Below the pieces are notes generated by a model, which ran no database searches, was not told the DNA's origin, and saw only the letters and a list, made by a program, of their open reading frames with translations. Source: Solirubrobacteraceae bacterium (GTDB lineage: Bacteria > Actinomycetota > Thermoleophilia > Solirubrobacterales > Solirubrobacteraceae). From it: a stretch of DNA of 14,022 nucleotides. This document shows positions 12,189-14,022 of this stretch, in pieces; the stretch's first letter is position 1, and every line of letters begins with the position of its first letter. The position numbers were made by a program, and so were the translations under genes. The stretch spans positions 1-14,022 of the forward strand of contig JALOLQ010000012.1 of the NCBI GenBank assembly GCA_025455895.1, in the 5' to 3' direction.

Positions 12189-13039
12189 GCGAGGCGGGCC
12201 CCGCGCGGCCCCGCGTCGGGGTCGTCGGCCACGTCGAGTGGATCCAGTTCGCGGTGACCGAGCGCGTCCCGGCCGTGGGGGAGATCACCGGAGCGACGCA
12301 GGCGTTCGAGCTCGCGGCGGGCGGGGGCGCGGTCGCCGCCGTCCAGCTCGCGCGACTGGCCGGCGGCGCCGCCTTCCACACCGTCGTCGGCGACGATGCG
12401 CTCGGCCCGCGGGCCTGCGCCGAGCTCGCCGGCCACGGGCTCGACCTGCACGCCGCGACGCGGCCGGGGGCGCGCACGCGGCGCGGCGTCACCCACCTCA
12501 CCGCCGACCACGAGCGCACGATCACGATCCTCGACCCGCGGCTCGTCCCGCACGGCGACGACCCGCTGCCGTGGGAGCGGATCGCCGGGCTCGACGCGGT
12601 CTACGTCACCGGCGGCGACGCGGGCGCATTGCGGGCCGCGCGAGCGGCGCGCGTGCTGGTCGCGACCGCCCGGGCGGGCACGGTGCTCCGCGAGTCCGGC
12701 GTGGCGGTGGACGTGCTCGTCGGCAGCGCCGGCGATCCCGGCGAGCCGCTGGACCAGCTCGCGGCCGAGCTGGCGCCGGGCCTCGTCGTGCGCACGCGCG
12801 GCGCCGCCGGCGGGGACTGGACCGCCGCGGACGGACGCGCCGGCGCGTGGCGCGCGGCGCCGCTCCCCGGGCCGCCGGTGGACAGCTACGGCTGCGGCGA
12901 CGCGTTCGCCGCCGGGCTCACCTACGCGCTCGGCGCCGGCTGGGCGGTGCCCGAGGCGGTCGCGCTCGGCGCGCGCTGCGGCGCGGCCTGCCTCACCGGC
13001 CGCGGGCCCTACGCGGCGCTGCTCAGCGACCCGGGCTGA
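12185..13039 (+). CDS. PfkB/ribokinase-family carbohydrate kinase
   Basis: 284 residues. The ribokinase-fold pattern is clear: an opening strand VGVVGHVEW (11-19), AAGGGAVAAVQLARLAGGAAFHTVVGDDALG (45-74, PfkB signature 1 region), VRTRGAAGG (202-210, usually V-T-x-G-x-x-G), and the signature 2 segment DSYGCGDAFAAGLTYAL (233-249) with catalytic-base Asp239. The usual D-T-x-G-A-G-D here has Ser for Thr and Cys for the anion-hole Ala. The chain is slightly shorter than ribokinase (about 300). The sugar or nucleoside substrate is unknown. The GTG at 12185 overlaps the upstream TGA (GTGA) and there is no -10 element, so expression depends on the hydrolase gene. The 3' end overlaps the convergent gene by 17 bases. 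Confidence 0.87.
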   Translation: MSEAGPARPRVGVVGHVEWIQFAVTERVPAVGEITGATQAFELAAGGGAVAAVQLARLAGGAAFHTVVGDDALGPRACAELAGHGLDLHAATRPGARTRRGVTHLTADHERTITILDPRLVPHGDDPLPWERIAGLDAVYVTGGDAGALRAARAARVLVATARAGTVLRESGVAVDVLVGSAGDPGEPLDQLAAELAPGLVVRTRGAAGGDWTAADGRAGAWRAAPLPGPPVDSYGCGDAFAAGLTYALGAGWAVPEAVALGARCGAACLTGRGPYAALLSDPG

Positions 13040-13373
13040 CCGCGAGCGTGCGCCGCAGCGCGGCGTACGGGCTCTCGCCGTCCTGCTGGGCGATCAGCCG
13101 GCGGCGCAGGCGCCCGGTGTACGCCTCGGCCGAGCCGTCGCCGCGCACGTCCACGCCCGCACGCACGCCCGGCCCGGACAGCTCGGCGCGCAGCGCGACG
13201 ATCTGCACCGGCTCGTACTCGCGCAGGAACGCCTGGGTGGTCTCGCGGCGCTCGGTGTTCGCGAACGCGCGGCCCTCGCGCTCGAGCGCGTCCAGTGCCG
13301 CCTCGAGATCGGCGAAGTGCTGCTTCTCCGTCGCCCCCTCGCGGCGCAGCGTGAGCGTGTACCCGGACGCCAC
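13023..13373 (-). CDS. Hypothetical protein, 116 residues
   Basis: Not recognised. It starts with a short beta segment (MASGYTLTLRREG), then a helix (QHFADLEAALDALEREGRAFAN), a central strand pair (YEPVQIVALRAELSGPGVRAGVDVRGDG) and a basic C-terminal helix (YTGRLRRRLIAQQ). It is soluble, without cysteines. The central GDGSAEAYTGRLRRR resembles a small all-beta plus helix domain but I cannot name it. The GTG at 13373 is chosen because TACGCT, an exact TAnnnT match, lies 7 nt upstream. The last 17 bases run through the 3' end of the PfkB gene on the other strand. It follows the GNAT gene by 36 bases, with a perfect palindrome between them. Confidence 0.75.
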   Translation of the reverse strand: MASGYTLTLRREGATEKQHFADLEAALDALEREGRAFANTERRETTQAFLREYEPVQIVALRAELSGPGVRAGVDVRGDGSAEAYTGRLRRRLIAQQDGESPYAALRRTLAVSPGR

Positions 13374-13380
13374 GCTCGCG

Positions 13381-13386
13381 AGCGTA
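13381..13386 (-). promoter_or_regulatory. Leaderless -10 (TACGCT) for 116-aa gene
   Basis: TACGCT on the minus strand ends 7 nt before the GTG at 13373 and is an exact TAnnnT match. A perfect palindrome lies 6 bases further upstream. Confidence 0.55.
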
Positions 13387-13392
13387 CCCGCG

Positions 13393-13406
13393 CGGCCCCG
13401 GGGCCG
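13393..13406. repeat. Perfect 14-bp GC-only palindrome between GNAT stop and 116-aa promoter
   Basis: CGGCCCCGGGGCCG is a perfect inverted repeat. It lies 3 bases after the GNAT stop and 6 bases upstream of the -10 of the next gene, inside the promoter spacer. It could be an operator or a short terminator hairpin. At this GC content chance palindromes of G and C are not rare. Confidence 0.4.
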
Positions 13407-13409
13407 GGC

Positions 13410-13913
13410 TCAGGCCGCGAGCTCGGCGACGACGGCGTCGGTCGCGCCGTCGTGCTCGACGAGCAGGCGCTCGGAGATGGCGGCGAAGAGGCGCTGGGCG
13501 GCGACGTTGTCCGAGAGCATCGTCGCGGTGAAGCGCCGCACGTCGCGCGGCCGCGCCGCGTCGGCGATCGCCGCGCCGAGCGCGCGGCCGAGGCCCTGCC
13601 CGTGGAGGGCGTCACCGACGACGATCGCGGCCTCGGCGCTCGCCGGGTCGCGCGGATCGCGGATCCAGCGCGCGACGCCGACGATCGCCTCGGGGTCGCG
13701 CTTGAGGACCGCGACCTCGGCCCAGTGGTCGATGTAGTCGATCTCGGTGAGGTAGCGCAGCTCGGTGCCGCTCAGGCGCGGCTTGGGGGCCAGGAAGCGC
13801 TTGCGCACGGAGTCGTCGGACAGCCGCGCCATCGCCGCGGCGAGCCGCGCCTTGTCGTCCGGCCGGATCGGCCGGATCACCACCTCGGTGCCGCTGGAGA
13901 GCGTGAGCTCCAT
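13410..13913 (-). CDS. GNAT-family N-acetyltransferase
   Basis: 167 residues with the GNAT fold: an opening VVIRPIRPDDKARLAAAMARLSDDSVRKRF (11-40), strands AEVAVLK and EAIVGVARWI, EAAIVVGDALHGQGLGRALGAAIADAA (94-120) with the acetyl-CoA pyrophosphate loop HGQGLGRAL (104-112), and RRFTATMLSDNVAAQRLF (126-143). The opening resembles the acetyltransferase part of bacterial protein lysine acetyltransferases, some of which respond to cAMP in mycobacteria; the substrate here is not determined. The ATG at 13913 (MELTLSSG) is preferred over 13961: TACCGT ends 7 nt upstream, and the GGAGG present is only 1 nt from the ATG, too close to act as a Shine-Dalgarno. A CRP-like palindrome lies 33 nt further upstream. 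Confidence 0.88.
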   Translation of the reverse strand: MELTLSSGTEVVIRPIRPDDKARLAAAMARLSDDSVRKRFLAPKPRLSGTELRYLTEIDYIDHWAEVAVLKRDPEAIVGVARWIRDPRDPASAEAAIVVGDALHGQGLGRALGAAIADAARPRDVRRFTATMLSDNVAAQRLFAAISERLLVEHDGATDAVVAELAA

Positions 13914-13920
13914 GCCTCCG

Positions 13921-13926
13921 ACGGTA
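13921..13926 (-). promoter_or_regulatory. Leaderless -10 (TACCGT) for GNAT gene
   Basis: TACCGT on the minus strand ends 7 nt before the ATG at 13913. It is identical to the hexamer used at pyk and the gene at 3186, including the preceding G. Confidence 0.6.
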
Positions 13927-13946
13927 CCCGCGGATCGGCCCCGCTC

Positions 13947-13962
13947 CGTGACGGTCGTCACA
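13947..13962 (-). promoter_or_regulatory. CRP/FNR-family-like operator upstream of GNAT gene
   Basis: On the minus strand TGTGA-N6-TCACG matches the CRP consensus TGTGA-N6-TCACA at 9 of 10 positions. Its centre is 41.5 bp upstream of the A of ATG 13913, the class II activation position if the mRNA is leaderless. Binding is inferred only; the regulator is not in the window. Confidence 0.45.
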
Positions 13963-13963
13963 G

Positions 13964-13995
13964 AGCAACATGGCCTTCACGAAGGCCATGTTGCT
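13964..13995. terminator. Perfect 15-bp hairpin in the 109-base intergenic region at the right edge
   Basis: AGCAACATGGCCTTC (13964-13978) pairs with GAAGGCCATGTTGCT (13981-13995), giving a 14-bp stem with a CACG tetraloop. There is no U-tract. It is most likely the terminator of a gene beyond the right edge, or a bidirectional one. It abuts the CRP-like site. The rest of 13914-14022 holds the GNAT promoter and nothing else I can identify. Confidence 0.6.
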
Positions 13996-14022
13996 GAGGG
14001 TCCTCCGCGGGCATCCCTGCCC

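Noticed and set aside
10093..13737. A 1214-codon open frame on the plus strand
   Set aside because: It runs out of frame through the decarboxylase, hydrolase and kinase genes; the translation is Arg/Ala/Gly/Pro-rich low-complexity typical of shifted high-GC frames.
13914..13961. Longer N-terminus for the GNAT protein (start at 13961)
   Set aside because: It would translate through the TACCGT promoter element and into the CRP-like site; the GNAT fold begins after MELTLSSG.
13612..13989. Open frame beginning in the right-edge hairpin on the minus strand
   Set aside because: It is a shifted frame of the GNAT gene; its first codons are just the hairpin arm.
12396..13997. A 533-codon plus-strand open frame
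   Set aside because: It crosses PfkB in the wrong frame and the two minus-strand genes; no motif and biased composition.
1..14022. tRNA, rRNA, CRISPR array, insertion sequence or prophage
   Set aside because: No cloverleaf, rRNA-like segment, spaced direct repeats, transposase or phage gene was seen; gene content and codon style are uniform.

Overview
The window is very G+C-rich (roughly three quarters by eye), gene-dense, and uses GTG starts freely. The gene styles (UbiB-type kinase, VTT membrane protein, M29 aminopeptidase, YgjP-type hydrolase) and the leaderless promoters point to a high-GC actinobacterium. Thermoleophilia/Solirubrobacterales is my best guess, from general impression only; there is no rRNA to confirm it. 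I see no mobile element, CRISPR array, tRNA or prophage. It reads as ordinary chromosome with unusually legible promoter architecture.

Layout. 1-1679 (+): the 3' part of a UbiB/ADCK kinase-like gene overlaps a VTT (TVP38/TMEM64, DedA-superfamily) membrane protein by ATGA. 1693-3159 (-): pyruvate kinase, convergent with the VTT gene. 3186-3569 (+): a small four-helix membrane protein diverging from pyk across 26 bp. 7391-3606 (-): a probable five-gene operon encoding an NTF2-metallo-beta-lactamase fusion, an unknown 119-aa protein, an M29 aminopeptidase, a SnoaL-like protein and a LysE-family exporter. Its first two junctions are TAGTG stop/start overlaps. 7449-8462 (+): a second metallo-beta-lactamase-fold hydrolase, diverging from the fusion. 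8474-9403 (+): metF. 9471-9710 (+): an unknown 79-aa acidic protein. 10002-9718 (-): an unknown 94-aa protein diverging from an Orn/Lys/Arg decarboxylase-family gene (10025-11488, +). 11520-13039 (+): a YgjP/DUF45 metal-dependent hydrolase translationally coupled to a PfkB-family sugar kinase. 13373-13023 (-): an unknown 116-aa protein. 13913-13410 (-): a GNAT acetyltransferase. The last 109 bases are intergenic, with a strong hairpin and a CRP/FNR-like palindrome. No gene-free stretch exceeds 300 bases.

The most informative signal is regulatory. Genes that do not overlap or closely follow an upstream gene carry a -10-like hexamer, TAnnnT or a close variant, 6 to 10 nt before the start codon, usually with no usable Shine-Dalgarno. 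This is the geometry of leaderless transcription. Genes joined to an upstream gene by overlap lack it. In two divergent pairs the opposing -10 elements interpenetrate, so the two promoters probably share one melted region. For the GNAT gene, the leaderless start puts a CRP-like palindrome exactly at -41.5, the class II activator position.

Metabolically the window mixes central carbon (pyruvate kinase, PfkB kinase), one-carbon (MetF), amino-acid decarboxylation, and a hydrolase/exporter operon whose substrate I cannot name. I do not see a clear new defence or biosynthetic system. The hydrolase operon and the shared-core promoters are the best candidates for follow-up.
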